From the NCBI RefSeq assembly GCF_025558485.1, contig NZ_CP102930.1, forward strand, positions 1,240,001 through 1,304,000: DNA of 64,000 nt, given 5' to 3'. Below, piece after piece: positions 18,712 to 27,673 of the stretch. The notes beneath the pieces were generated by a model. That model ran no database searches. It had not been told where the DNA came from and saw nothing but the letters and a program-made list of their open reading frames with translations. Source of the stretch: Bdellovibrio bacteriovorus. GTDB lineage: Bacteria; Bdellovibrionota; Bdellovibrionia; Bdellovibrionales; Bdellovibrionaceae. Position numbers and translations under genes: made by a program. Positions within the stretch are counted from its first letter, which is position 1. The number at the start of each line of letters is the position of its first letter.

Positions 18712-20898
18712 ATGTTAAATGCACGAAGCACTTTTATTCAGAATCTTAACAACAAGCGTGGTCAAATCGCCTTGTTTGTTGCATTGATCTTTCAGATCCT
18801 TTTCCTGTTCTTTGCGATGGTGATCAACGTCGGACTTCTTGTGCATCACAAAGTGAATCTTCAAAACTCCGTCGATCTTGCCGCCTATTACGGTGCCATG
18901 AAGCAGGCTGAAAACATGAACGCCATCGCGCATATCAATTATCAGATTCGTCAGAGCTGGAAATTGCTGTCATGGCGCTATCGTATGTTGGGGAGCGCGG
19001 GGGAGTGGGAACGACATCCATTTAAAAAGCCTTCAAAGTCGATTCAGGGGCCTACGGATGATATAGTCAGTACTTCAGATTCCATTGCTCGAAATCTTCA
19101 GGAGGCACCTGCATTTTGTATTACATACATTCCGTTTAAACCGATGCCACCCGGGGAAAATACCTGTCGTTATATGGCATCATATACGAAAGTTATGCTG
19201 TGGCAGGATGTTCCTGTAATTGCATTCCATCAGGGATTTTCTAAAAGTATCAGTAACGCCAGTGATGTTATGAGAGCCAGCGCCACAGAGCGATGCCGGG
19301 TATTTGGTTCGTACAATTACTTTATGCTCGGAAAGTTTATTGTCAGCTTTAATTTGGATCAGCGTGATCGTATGAATATGATTGCGAGTCTGTCCCGCGC
19401 CACGAGTATGGCGGAGAATGACTTCTATGATTTGGATGGGCAGAAGGCTAGTGTTGGTATAGAAAATACTTTCTTGAATAATCTAACACCGCCCAATAAG
19501 GCGGGCAGCCCGAAAATGGAAGTTTTTAATTCCTTAGGTGCAGCAGGTTGTAACGCCAATGGGCAGGCACCAGAGCAGCCCGCAAAATGGTTGAGCGTTG
19601 TTCGTATTTATCCCGGATTTAGATATACGGATACTCAGTGTAGTGGGACAGACATCAAGACTGACCCAAAAGAATTGACTGGTAATCCTGCAAGCTTTCC
19701 TTATCATCTTGACAGTGTGACAGCCCTTAAGGGGCCTATAACAGAGCTTGCAAATTTTATCGGTTATAGAAGTAATTTGAACGATAACTATAATTTTTCT
19801 CTTGGTGTTGAGAAAAACCCTTGGTGTATGGCTTATGTCGGTGTTTCTGCGCAGACCTCTCCGAAGATTCCATTTTCACCCTTTGGTTCGATTACTTTGA
19901 AAGCTCGAGCATTCTACAAACCTTTCGGGGGAAGAATTGGTCCTTGGTATCATCAGAACTGGAATCGTGGTTCTGGATTCTCTGAGGGGGGGCCGAAAAC
20001 AGATCCCTTGCTTCCTCCGCGAGTCACGGATACATCGTTGCTGTCTTCGATCAGCACGGATTCGTCAAATAATGCCATTCGAGCGGCGAACTTTAGTCGC
20101 TTTCCTGGCGACAAGTATGGCTTAAAGACTTTCAGAATGTTGGCTTATTACGGAGAGGCGATTTACAAGTTGGATCCGAAGTGGTCTTCTGATCCGAATC
20201 CGTACGGTGGAGGCAGTATTTACGAAGGGGATAGTGCACCCAATTTTGCCCATTGGGATCATATTCCGAATAGAATTAATGATATCGGTGATCTTCTTTC
20301 TTGGGATTCAGTGCGTGACGTTCCGTCAGCAATGAGAAATCTTGAAACGGCAGCAATATTGCCCGATTTGTTTGATATGACTTACTATTCAATAGAGCCG
20401 GACTTCTATAATAACTATTATAAAAAAATTAAGAATGGTTACTTGAAGGGGCCAGGCTCTACCTTTACGGGAAGTTTCCGCCCTGACCTTGGCTATCATA
20501 AGGATTACAAGAGGGGCACTTATAATTTTGAAGAGTACAATATTATTAGCCAGTACAATGTGCTTAAAGAACCTGGCTTTAATGTCCCGGTAAAAGAAAA
20601 ATTTACTTTTACTTCTTTGGATTGGATGAATGTTCTTACGGGCTGGGCTCCGAAAGGTCTTTTAGACTATTCACTTGATACGGCAAAGTTTGGCAAGTGT
20701 ACAGCCCCTGTTCCTGCAAATAGTGGTTCGGGCGACATCGTTCCGACAACCGGTAATTGCGTTGTCGGTGGCAGCACCGGGTACGCAGTAAAGATGGTTT
20801 CCTCAAGCTATCTACGTTCTCAGGATCTGAAGTTGGGCGGAGAAAATGCCGGTGGTGGTTCACTTCTAAACCCGCCGCCTGATGAGAGTGAATTCTAA
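18712..20898 (+). CDS. Large TadE/TadG-like membrane-anchored protein
   Basis: 728 aa from the ATG at 18712. An in-frame TTG at 18589 would add 41 residues with no membrane or Tad character. After a short N-terminus comes RGQIALFVALIFQILFLFFA, the Tad pilus minor-pilin-like anchor, then NLQNSVDLAAYYGAMKQAE, typical of Tad/TadG N-termini (class III-like signal and helix). The remaining 650 residues look extracytoplasmic, with Tyr, Asn and Gly richness and scattered Cys; no known domain. The ribosome site is weak. First gene of a three-gene cassette, visibly AT-richer than its neighbours. Confidence 0.72.
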   Translation: MLNARSTFIQNLNNKRGQIALFVALIFQILFLFFAMVINVGLLVHHKVNLQNSVDLAAYYGAMKQAENMNAIAHINYQIRQSWKLLSWRYRMLGSAGEWERHPFKKPSKSIQGPTDDIVSTSDSIARNLQEAPAFCITYIPFKPMPPGENTCRYMASYTKVMLWQDVPVIAFHQGFSKSISNASDVMRASATERCRVFGSYNYFMLGKFIVSFNLDQRDRMNMIASLSRATSMAENDFYDLDGQKASVGIENTFLNNLTPPNKAGSPKMEVFNSLGAAGCNANGQAPEQPAKWLSVVRIYPGFRYTDTQCSGTDIKTDPKELTGNPASFPYHLDSVTALKGPITELANFIGYRSNLNDNYNFSLGVEKNPWCMAYVGVSAQTSPKIPFSPFGSITLKARAFYKPFGGRIGPWYHQNWNRGSGFSEGGPKTDPLLPPRVTDTSLLSSISTDSSNNAIRAANFSRFPGDKYGLKTFRMLAYYGEAIYKLDPKWSSDPNPYGGGSIYEGDSAPNFAHWDHIPNRINDIGDLLSWDSVRDVPSAMRNLETAAILPDLFDMTYYSIEPDFYNNYYKKIKNGYLKGPGSTFTGSFRPDLGYHKDYKRGTYNFEEYNIISQYNVLKEPGFNVPVKEKFTFTSLDWMNVLTGWAPKGLLDYSLDTAKFGKCTAPVPANSGSGDIVPTTGNCVVGGSTGYAVKMVSSSYLRSQDLKLGGENAGGGSLLNPPPDESEF

Positions 20899-20992
20899 GC
20901 TGGTTGTCGTTGGCTGTCTTAATCTGAGACGTTCCCTCAAAAACTTAAGATTATATGACCTTTGTCCGAAAAGAGGACATAGGGGAGTTTTT

Positions 20993-22540
20993 ATGAAAAA
21001 CGGAATGCTATCCATTTTCTCATCCATTCTTATTGGAGTAACTCCGACTTATATTTTTGCTCAAGAACCGGAGCCGCCTTCGCTGAAGGATCAGCTTGAA
21101 AATGAGAAAAATGTTAATGCTAATCTGGCTAGTGCGAACTCCAATTCCAAATCCGCAGATGCATTGAGTGCCGGTGGAGATAAAGACGACGAAAAAGACA
21201 AAGGTTTGGATGATGTGTACGGCAATATCCAAACTGGCCTTAAGCAGGTTTATGAATCCTATAAATCTATTTCCACTTTTCCCGGTGTGACGGTTGATGC
21301 GCCTGGATATGAAACCATTATATCATCTGGTCACAAGTATGTGGATAACCGCGATAACTGTATTTCTCGCCAGGGGAAAGCTGCAACTGCGTGCTTGGAG
21401 CATCTAAGTGAGAATTTGCAATCTGGTATAGCATCAGTCAATATGCTTCTTTCCACGGTTGGGTCTGCGGCTGTCACGGATACCTGTAGTACATTTTCCA
21501 AAGCGATGGATGTTGCTAAGGGGGCCATGACAGCGTACACCGCTGCTTGCGGCGTGATGAAGGCGGGATGTGGATGGTCGTGTGTACAAACTCGCAGCGG
21601 CCTTGAGGGGTTGGGGAAAGGTCTGAAAGCTTCCAGTGCCGGCACTTCATGTAAAGTTAATCTCCCACCGACCAGTCCTGCTTATGTTTCTGCGGAAAGT
21701 GCATGCAGTAATTTTATATCGAACTACAGAGCAGGTTTAGCCACTTTGGATGCCAACGTTCCCAAAGATCTGAATGCAAAAGATAAAAAGGCGATCGCTG
21801 GTAAAGCAGCCCTATGCACAGGCAAGTATGCATTGTTGTTGGCATCTGGTGCCACAGGGATTTTGTCACTGGCAAATTCTTTGAAGCAAGGTAAAGAATG
21901 TAAGGATAATACAGATGGTACAGGAACAACAGTTGCTGAAGCCAATGTGGATAAATGTACTGATCCTGCAAATGCCCAATTACCAGAGTGCATCTGTGCG
22001 GCAAACCCAAGAACTCCGGGGTGTGCGAACTCATATCAAAAAACTAACGAAGGTGGAGACTCCCGTTTGACCTCTTCCGGTGGAGACATTAATCCAGCCG
22101 CGATCAGTGGAAAAGATGGCCCTGGCGGTTTAGGGCTAGGTAGTGATGGAAGTGCTCTTGGTGAAAATAGCGCCGGTGGCGGAAGCGACTCTGGCAGCAT
22201 GGCAGGCGCACCTATGGGTGGCGGCAGCGGTCTAAGTGGCTTTGGTGGCGGCAGTGGTGGCGCTGGTGGTAAAGAGGAAGCTGCTAAGAAGGGTTTAAAT
22301 ACAGATATTCTTTCTGGCTCTGGTGGCGGCGGAGGCGGTGGCGGCTTCGGTGGATACCGTGGTGCCGCTTCTGATTCCAAGTATCGTGCATATCTTCCGG
22401 GCGGAGCAAAAGATCCTGCGCAAGGTATGGCCGGCCAACAGGCGTGGACCAAAGAGGTCACAGGTCAGGGCGGTAAATCCAACTGGGATAAGATCAAAGA
22501 ACGCTATCGCGACAATAAGAATACCCTGCTAAATAACTAA
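20993..22540 (+). CDS. Secreted Cys-rich, Gly-rich protein of the Tad-like cassette
   Basis: 515 aa from the ATG at 20993, with AGGGGAG upstream; a longer ORF from 20882 overlaps the previous gene and lacks a signal peptide. Signal peptide ends near IFAQ (residue 24). An acidic linker, a helical middle with more than a dozen Cys (for example CGVMKAGCGWSC), a long Gly/Ser-rich region (about 380-470) and a basic tail ending NWDKIKERYRDNKNTLLNN. Family not recognised; exported and probably disulfide-bonded. Confidence 0.7.
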   Translation: MKNGMLSIFSSILIGVTPTYIFAQEPEPPSLKDQLENEKNVNANLASANSNSKSADALSAGGDKDDEKDKGLDDVYGNIQTGLKQVYESYKSISTFPGVTVDAPGYETIISSGHKYVDNRDNCISRQGKAATACLEHLSENLQSGIASVNMLLSTVGSAAVTDTCSTFSKAMDVAKGAMTAYTAACGVMKAGCGWSCVQTRSGLEGLGKGLKASSAGTSCKVNLPPTSPAYVSAESACSNFISNYRAGLATLDANVPKDLNAKDKKAIAGKAALCTGKYALLLASGATGILSLANSLKQGKECKDNTDGTGTTVAEANVDKCTDPANAQLPECICAANPRTPGCANSYQKTNEGGDSRLTSSGGDINPAAISGKDGPGGLGLGSDGSALGENSAGGGSDSGSMAGAPMGGGSGLSGFGGGSGGAGGKEEAAKKGLNTDILSGSGGGGGGGGFGGYRGAASDSKYRAYLPGGAKDPAQGMAGQQAWTKEVTGQGGKSNWDKIKERYRDNKNTLLNN

Positions 22541-22551
22541 AGGAGAAGGCT

Positions 22552-23553
22552 GTGAAAAATAATTTAGTTAAATATATCTGTGCAGCTTCTTTGGTTTTCG
22601 CGCCAGTGGTTGGCTATAGTGCGGATACTACGACCACTCAAAGTGGGGACAAAGGGGTTGAGTCAGGCGCGAGTACAGCGTCTTCCGGCCCTTCAGTAAA
22701 TGATTCTGCTGACAAGACGTCCGACAAAAACTCCTCTGGTCAGGCAATGTCCTATTTGACTGGCGGGATGTTTATGGCGATGGGAGCGAGCGATATTAGT
22801 GCGGGATATAGTAGCAGCCCGGTCGGTTGGGGGCTTGTCGCAAAGGGGGTTTTTGAGGTTATGCTTGGAATGCTCTCTATGCAGCAAGGTAAAGCTCACG
22901 GAAAGGCAGCAGGGCAGGCAAGTGGCACTGGGTTTAATACGGATGGTTTTGGAGATTTGGGTGGGAACTCAAGCAATGAACCCTATGGCTTGGATGACCC
23001 TAACAATCCACTAAATAAAGATCCTCAATTTGCTGCCATTAAAGGTAACATTGCCAAGCTCGAACAAATGGGTGTTCTGGATTCTAAAACTGGGACTGCC
23101 AAGGTTGGCGATAAAACATATAAGATGTCCGACTTTGCTTCTAAAGACGCGATGGCCGCCGCGGGAGTTCCTCCCGGAGCAATCGCTGGTCTGATGGATT
23201 TGGCGGGCGACGTCGAAAAGAAAGCCAAAGAAAAATACGATAAGCTAAAACTAGGTGCCATGACCGCAGCTAACGGCTACGCAGAAGGCGGCGGAGGCGG
23301 TGGTGGTTTCGGTGCAGGCTTGGGTTCTTCCGATGATTCCAGTGGTTCGTCGGCTGGATTGGGTTCTGGCGGCTTGGGCTCTGGTGCCTTCAATCGTGAT
23401 CCTGCAAATCTTGCGGGTATGCAAAAGAACTACAACGGCGAACCGATCGGGGTTGCTGCCGACAGTATTTTCCTGATGATGACTCGAAGATATAAAGTCA
23501 AAGAAAGCCAGGAGTCCTTCTTCTCGGACGCAGAACTGGCCATCCAAAAATAA
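22552..23553 (+). CDS. Secreted Gly-rich protein, third gene of the Tad-like cassette
   Basis: 333 aa. GTG start 11 bp after the previous stop, with AGGAG. Signal peptide ends near GYSA (residue 24). A Ser/Thr-rich linker precedes a hydrophobic Gly/Met stretch (SYLTGGMFMAMGASDISAGY) that could insert in a membrane. A Gly-rich hinge (about 243-280) and a short basic/aromatic tail (IFLMMTRRYKVKESQESFF) follow. The hinge-plus-tail layout parallels the preceding protein, suggesting related roles. Confidence 0.68.
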   Translation: MKNNLVKYICAASLVFAPVVGYSADTTTTQSGDKGVESGASTASSGPSVNDSADKTSDKNSSGQAMSYLTGGMFMAMGASDISAGYSSSPVGWGLVAKGVFEVMLGMLSMQQGKAHGKAAGQASGTGFNTDGFGDLGGNSSNEPYGLDDPNNPLNKDPQFAAIKGNIAKLEQMGVLDSKTGTAKVGDKTYKMSDFASKDAMAAAGVPPGAIAGLMDLAGDVEKKAKEKYDKLKLGAMTAANGYAEGGGGGGGFGAGLGSSDDSSGSSAGLGSGGLGSGAFNRDPANLAGMQKNYNGEPIGVAADSIFLMMTRRYKVKESQESFFSDAELAIQK

Positions 23554-23577
23554 ACATAGAAGAACTATGTCGCTGAT

Positions 23578-23612
23578 AAATCCCCTGCCTCAAAACAGGG
23601 GATTTTCATTTT
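23578..23612 (+). terminator. Terminator of the Tad-like cassette
   Basis: AAATCCCCTG / CAGGGGATTT perfect 10-bp stem with an 8-base loop and a T-rich tail (TTTCATTTTC). Confidence 0.85.
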
Positions 23613-23684
23613 CAGGCAGGCTGAAGATTCGTCCGATATCCAGATTCCTAAAGAGGTCTTTCAGTCGTAATCCTCATGCTCAAG

Positions 23685-23711
23685 GGTATTCGTATTTTGC
23701 ATATGAATACC
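23685..23711 (+). promoter_or_regulatory. Palindromic operator upstream of the toxin-antitoxin pair
   Basis: GGTATTCGTAT (23685-23695), 5-base spacer, ATATGAATACC (23701-23711): an 11-bp inverted repeat with one mismatch, ending 21 bp before the toxin start. Position and symmetry fit an autorepression site bound by the HTH antitoxin. Confidence 0.6.
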
Positions 23712-23732
23712 AAGGCTTAGGAGGAGAACCAC

Positions 23733-24116
23733 TTGAAACCGACCAACTTGACAAAATGTCCCAAATATGAGACATTGAAAAAGATAAAAGCTGCAGAGTT
23801 TCATCCTAAGGTTAAAGATATTGTGAGCGCTTTCCCTGTCGAAGTGAAGCGGGCCTTGGGTAAAGCTATCTTTGATTTACAAAAAGGGGCCAAGCTTAGA
23901 ATGCCGCTATCGAAGCCCATGGCCTCTGTTGGGGCAGGAGTGGAAGAGCTTCGAATTAAGGATGCTTCAGGCGCTTACCGGGTATTTTATCTGGCAAGGT
24001 TTGCAGATAGCATTTTGGTTTTTCATGCCTTTCAAAAAAAGACCGAAAAAACCCCAAGTGCAGAGATTCGGACAGGTCAGAAGCGATTGAAGGAGATGAT
24101 AAGTGAAAAAAGCTAA
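23733..24116 (+). CDS. RelE/HigB-like toxin (phage Gp49-like family)
   Basis: 127 aa. TTG start at 23733 behind a strong AGGAGGAG site. Core of the HigB/Gp49-like fold: LGKAIFDLQKGAKLRMPLSK, VEELRIKDASGAYRVFYLAR, and ILVFHAFQKKTEKTP with the basic and aromatic residues used by ribosome-dependent mRNA interferases. It precedes and overlaps its antitoxin by 14 bp, the toxin-first order of HigBA modules. The N-terminal 25 residues are an extension relative to minimal members. Confidence 0.85.
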   Translation: MKPTNLTKCPKYETLKKIKAAEFHPKVKDIVSAFPVEVKRALGKAIFDLQKGAKLRMPLSKPMASVGAGVEELRIKDASGAYRVFYLARFADSILVFHAFQKKTEKTPSAEIRTGQKRLKEMISEKS

Positions 24117-24402
24117 GGCGATTGTTACACGTAGTGCAGAAGAGTTGGCTGAATTTCTTGGCTTGCCTGCAAGTGAAGGACTTGAAATTAAAATTCGTAG
24201 CGATCTCAACGACAAAATCATAGCCGTTGTTGGGCGCAAAGGATTGACTCATGCGCAGGTGGCGAAGTTGGCGGGAACCTCTAGAACTCGGATCACGGCC
24301 CTTCTAAATCGTCATACTCAAGAGATTTCGACGGACCTGATGTTGCGAGTTTTGGGTTCACTAGGTATAAAGGCCAAAATTGTTTTTCAAAATGTGGCCT
24401 GA
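24103..24402 (+). CDS. HTH antitoxin, HigA/XRE-like
   Basis: 99 aa. GTG start inside the toxin gene with GGAGATGATAA upstream, implying coupled translation. The HTH region is KGLTHAQVAKLAGTSRTRIT, followed by LLNRHTQEISTDLMLRVLGSLG, as in HTH_37/XRE-type antitoxins. It neutralises the upstream toxin and probably binds the palindrome at 23685. It ends 4 bp before the convergent namZ stop, with no terminator between. Confidence 0.86.
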   Translation: MKKAKAIVTRSAEELAEFLGLPASEGLEIKIRSDLNDKIIAVVGRKGLTHAQVAKLAGTSRTRITALLNRHTQEISTDLMLRVLGSLGIKAKIVFQNVA

Positions 24403-24406
24403 CCGT

Positions 24407-25600
24407 TTAGTACAAAAGATATTTCTTTCTTTCCTTAATCCATGACTTTTCATCTTTGGCTAAGGCGGCATCCAGATCTTTCGGAGTGGCCTTGGGATTT
24501 TCAATCCAGTCTTTTAAAGCCGGTCCACCATTGATGACGTCGAATGCCAGACGATCTTTGACGTATTCATAAGCGAAATCACGATAGATTGGATACTTAG
24601 GATGCATTTCGCGAATAACTTTAAGCATCAATGCTGTTAAACGGAAGGGCTTGAACTGGTCATGCTTGTAGCTGATGCCGTCAGTATGGAACTGGAACCC
24701 ATGACAAAGCTTTCCAACATGTTTGTGGAACGTGGGCTCAAAGAAGCATTCACGCAAAGTCACGCCCTTCATCCACTGCGGGGCCTTCTTCTTCATTCTC
24801 ACCAAAACTTCATGATAGTCGATATCAGACGCACCAATGATTTCCAAGGCACGAGTAGTGCCGCGAGCTTCTGACAAGGTGGTGCCTTCAATCAGGACAG
24901 TTCCGGAATAAGCGCGCGCCATATTCAAAGAAGCCGCATTCGGGGAAGGATTCACCCAAGGACGTTTCAGATCCCAGCCAAAGCCCGGGCCCTTGTCCGG
25001 TGAATAGCCTTTCATTTTTACGATCTGTAAATCCAGATCAAGTTGATAGAAATCAGAAAAATACAAAGCCAGCTCACCCACAGTCAGGCCGTGGCGCATG
25101 GGAAGGGGTGCTGCTCCGACAAAGGACTCCCAGCCGGGTAGCATGCGGAAGCCTTCCACAGGGCGGCCCGCCGGATTGGGACGATCCAGAACAATCACCG
25201 TCTTCCCCAGCTTTGCACATTCTTCCATCATGTAAAGCAACGTCGTTATGAACGTATAAATACGGCAGCCCAAATCCTGAAGATCAAACAGAACAACATC
25301 AAAGTGGGACATCATTTCTGCTGTCGGTCTGCGAACTTCTCCATACAAGCTGAAGATGGGAATTTTAAGCACGGGGTCCACGAAGTCCGGACTTTCAATC
25401 ATGTTGTCCTGCTTGTCGCCACGGACTCCATGTTGAGGGCCAAAAGCGCAGGACAGTTTGATCTTTTTAGACAGTAAATCCAGACTGTGTTGCAGATTCT
25501 CATCGACGCTGGCCGGATGGCACACCAGACCTACACGTTTTCCTTTAAGGCTTTTAAGTACTTTTGCATTGCTAAGAAGAACTTCAAGACCAAGTTTCAT
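24407..25600 (-). CDS. namZ: Exo-beta-N-acetylmuramidase NamZ-like (DUF1343)
   Basis: 397 aa matching DUF1343, the family whose B. subtilis member removes terminal MurNAc from peptidoglycan chains. Seen: KGKRVGLVCHPASVD, FGPQHGVRGDKQDNM, FDVVLFDLQDLGCRIYTFIT, VLDRPNPAGRPVEG and SPNAASLNMARAYSGTVLIE. It lacks a signal peptide (begins MKLGLEVLLSNAKVLKSLKG), so it may act in the cytosol. Third gene of amgK-murU-namZ; the gap to murU is 12 bp. Substrate assignment rests on the family and the neighbours. Confidence 0.88.
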   Translation of the reverse strand: MKLGLEVLLSNAKVLKSLKGKRVGLVCHPASVDENLQHSLDLLSKKIKLSCAFGPQHGVRGDKQDNMIESPDFVDPVLKIPIFSLYGEVRRPTAEMMSHFDVVLFDLQDLGCRIYTFITTLLYMMEECAKLGKTVIVLDRPNPAGRPVEGFRMLPGWESFVGAAPLPMRHGLTVGELALYFSDFYQLDLDLQIVKMKGYSPDKGPGFGWDLKRPWVNPSPNAASLNMARAYSGTVLIEGTTLSEARGTTRALEIIGASDIDYHEVLVRMKKKAPQWMKGVTLRECFFEPTFHKHVGKLCHGFQFHTDGISYKHDQFKPFRLTALMLKVIREMHPKYPIYRDFAYEYVKDRLAFDVINGGPALKDWIENPKATPKDLDAALAKDEKSWIKERKKYLLY

Positions 25601-25612
25601 GATTCATCCTTA

Positions 25613-26602
25613 TTAAATAAAAAGAACATTGGAAGCTTTTGTTCCTGCAGGAACACGGACATTGCGACCGACAACGACGTCGGTCAGTTCGCAGCCCTCT
25701 TCAATAACGGCGCCCGGCCCGGCACAGAACACACCCTTAATGGAAGAGCTTTTCACTTCGGCGGATTCAGCAACTAGTTTTAAGGAGGAAGCTGTTCGCG
25801 TCGCAGAGGTCTTTTCTGTGGAGTATCTTTGCAGTGCCAGTTGCAGGGCTTTTTTCTGATAAGAGTCCTCACCAGTCAGATATTCAAGGCAGGTTTTGGA
25901 AGCCTCCATAAAATCCTGAGGATTTCCTGTCTCAAACCATGTTCCTTCAAAGGGTACCGCTTCGACTGAGTGCCCTTGAGAAATCGCAACGGTCACAGCA
26001 TCATAAAGAATGTTGGATTCCATATTCGGTGGAATGAAATCAAGAATCTTTTCGTCCAGAATCTGCACGCCGACAAAATGCCATGCGCGGACTGCACCTG
26101 GAACCGGTGTTTTACCAAACCCCAGCACTTTGTTGTTGGCATCCACCCACACGCCGCCAAACTTGGTGCCGACTCCGGGATGATCTTTAACGATCAAAGT
26201 GGCGATATTCTTTTGAGAATTGTGGCGGGCCAGAGCCTTCTGAAGCACATCTTCTTCTTTTGGAAGAATAATTTCATCGGCATTCATTAATAAAAAAGAT
26301 CCACCGCCCCGGAAGTGTGTTGCCGCTTTCCCCAGACCACCACCATTGCCCAGAATAAAACCCACTTCATCAGAAAAAATGACTGATTGAGCTTTTGTCG
26401 GAAGGGTGTGGAAAAGATCGTGGATTCCTTGCGGTAGATGGAAAGTGTTTACGACGAGCTTGTTGATTTCCAGATCACCAAGAAAGCTTAAAACATGAGC
26501 GGCCAGGGGAATCGTCAAGAATGGAATGGCGGGCTTGGGAAGGACAGAGGTGTAGGGGCGAAGTCTTGTGCCTTCACCTGCCGCCAACAGCATGACGTTC
26601 AT
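25613..26602 (-). CDS. murU: Sugar-1-phosphate nucleotidyltransferase, MurU-like
   Basis: 329 aa. N-terminal MLLAAGEGTRLRPYTSVLPK nucleotidyl-binding signature, GNGGGLGKA and LLMNADEI metal site; the C-terminal end looks like a short left-handed helix (VIEEGCELTDVVVGRNVRV). MurU makes UDP-MurNAc from MurNAc-1-P in wall-sugar salvage. Adjacency to an AmgK-like kinase (4-bp ATGA overlap) and NamZ supports MurU over a mannose or glucose-1-P enzyme. The family alone would not settle substrate. Confidence 0.78.
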   Translation of the reverse strand: MNVMLLAAGEGTRLRPYTSVLPKPAIPFLTIPLAAHVLSFLGDLEINKLVVNTFHLPQGIHDLFHTLPTKAQSVIFSDEVGFILGNGGGLGKAATHFRGGGSFLLMNADEIILPKEEDVLQKALARHNSQKNIATLIVKDHPGVGTKFGGVWVDANNKVLGFGKTPVPGAVRAWHFVGVQILDEKILDFIPPNMESNILYDAVTVAISQGHSVEAVPFEGTWFETGNPQDFMEASKTCLEYLTGEDSYQKKALQLALQRYSTEKTSATRTASSLKLVAESAEVKSSSIKGVFCAGPGAVIEEGCELTDVVVGRNVRVPAGTKASNVLFI

Positions 26603-27618
26603 AGTGTTTCGTACTTTCTTTCCAGTGCGCCTGAATCAATCAGTACATCGGCAAAGACTTTATATTCAGGGAATTCGTTGATAGCTTTTAGCACGCGGCG
26701 AAGAGTGCCGGAAAGATACTTAAGATAGCGACGATCCTGTCTAAGGTGGTAGAAGCTTGCGAAACTTCCGCAGGCCTTAAAGCAGCGCTGGATAGATTGC
26801 AGTTCATAGATATGATCGAACTGTTCGCGAGAAAAATCCTTCGGCAGATATTCCTTGGAACGATCCAGATAGTAATTGATCAATGTTTTAGCCATGGAAT
26901 CGTTCATATCCACGTAGGAATCTCTCATCAGGCTGACAAGGTCGTATTGAATAGGCCCCAGGCGGGCATCCTGAAAATCAATAACACTCATTTGATCCAG
27001 TTTGATCATCAGGTTACGGGAATGATAGTCACGGTGAGCGATGCGTTTTGGTTCTTTATCCAGACGTGTGCAAATATCCAGAAAAATATCCGAGATTTCT
27101 TTATTCAGGTTTTCACCGAACGGGAATTTCAAAACACCGGAAAGCAGATTGTCTTTCCCGTAGTTCATTTCCCAAAGAAACTTTTCTGTGTTGAATTCGA
27201 TTTTAAAAGCCGTGCAGTCGGATCTGTCCAAAGTAGCCGGGTGATGGATTTTGACGATTTCATCCACTGCCATTTGATAGAACTCCAGGGACGCTTCCTG
27301 ACTTTGATTTTCCCAGAATTTTCTTTCCAGTGTCAGGTCACCCAGATCCTCCAGCAGAACCAGGCCTTCCTGAGGGGACATGGCAATCACTGTTGGAACG
27401 TGCACATCGTTTTTAGCGAAATGATTTAGAACACTCAGAAAAGGGTAGTTTGCGGGCTCAAAGGGTTCCCAGCGCATCAAGACCCAGGATTGATGGTCTT
27501 GCACCACACGATAGTAGCGACGATTGGAAGCGTCCCCAGCAAGGGAAAACACCTTGTAGTTATCGGATTTCAGGGCTTGTGTCAGAAAAGGAACTAAAAA
27601 TTCATCATGAGTGACCAT
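26599..27618 (-). CDS. amgK: Anomeric sugar kinase, AmgK-like (aminoglycoside-phosphotransferase fold)
   Basis: 339 aa from the ATG at 27618; a GTG 21 bp upstream is an alternative. Motifs: SLAGDASNRRYYRV (nucleotide loop), VLLEDLGDLTL, catalytic HRDYHSRNLM, and metal-binding VIDFQDARLGPIQYDLVSL. These match AmgK, which phosphorylates MurNAc/GlcNAc at C1 and feeds MurU. It overlaps murU by 4 bp and lies 55 bp after the sigma-54-like gene. Confidence 0.82.
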   Translation of the reverse strand: MVTHDEFLVPFLTQALKSDNYKVFSLAGDASNRRYYRVVQDHQSWVLMRWEPFEPANYPFLSVLNHFAKNDVHVPTVIAMSPQEGLVLLEDLGDLTLERKFWENQSQEASLEFYQMAVDEIVKIHHPATLDRSDCTAFKIEFNTEKFLWEMNYGKDNLLSGVLKFPFGENLNKEISDIFLDICTRLDKEPKRIAHRDYHSRNLMIKLDQMSVIDFQDARLGPIQYDLVSLMRDSYVDMNDSMAKTLINYYLDRSKEYLPKDFSREQFDHIYELQSIQRCFKACGSFASFYHLRQDRRYLKYLSGTLRRVLKAINEFPEYKVFADVLIDSGALERKYETL

Positions 27619-27673
27619 GAGAAAAATTCTCACAGACACTCACTGTATTTTCAAGGATTAAACTCTTGTGTGC

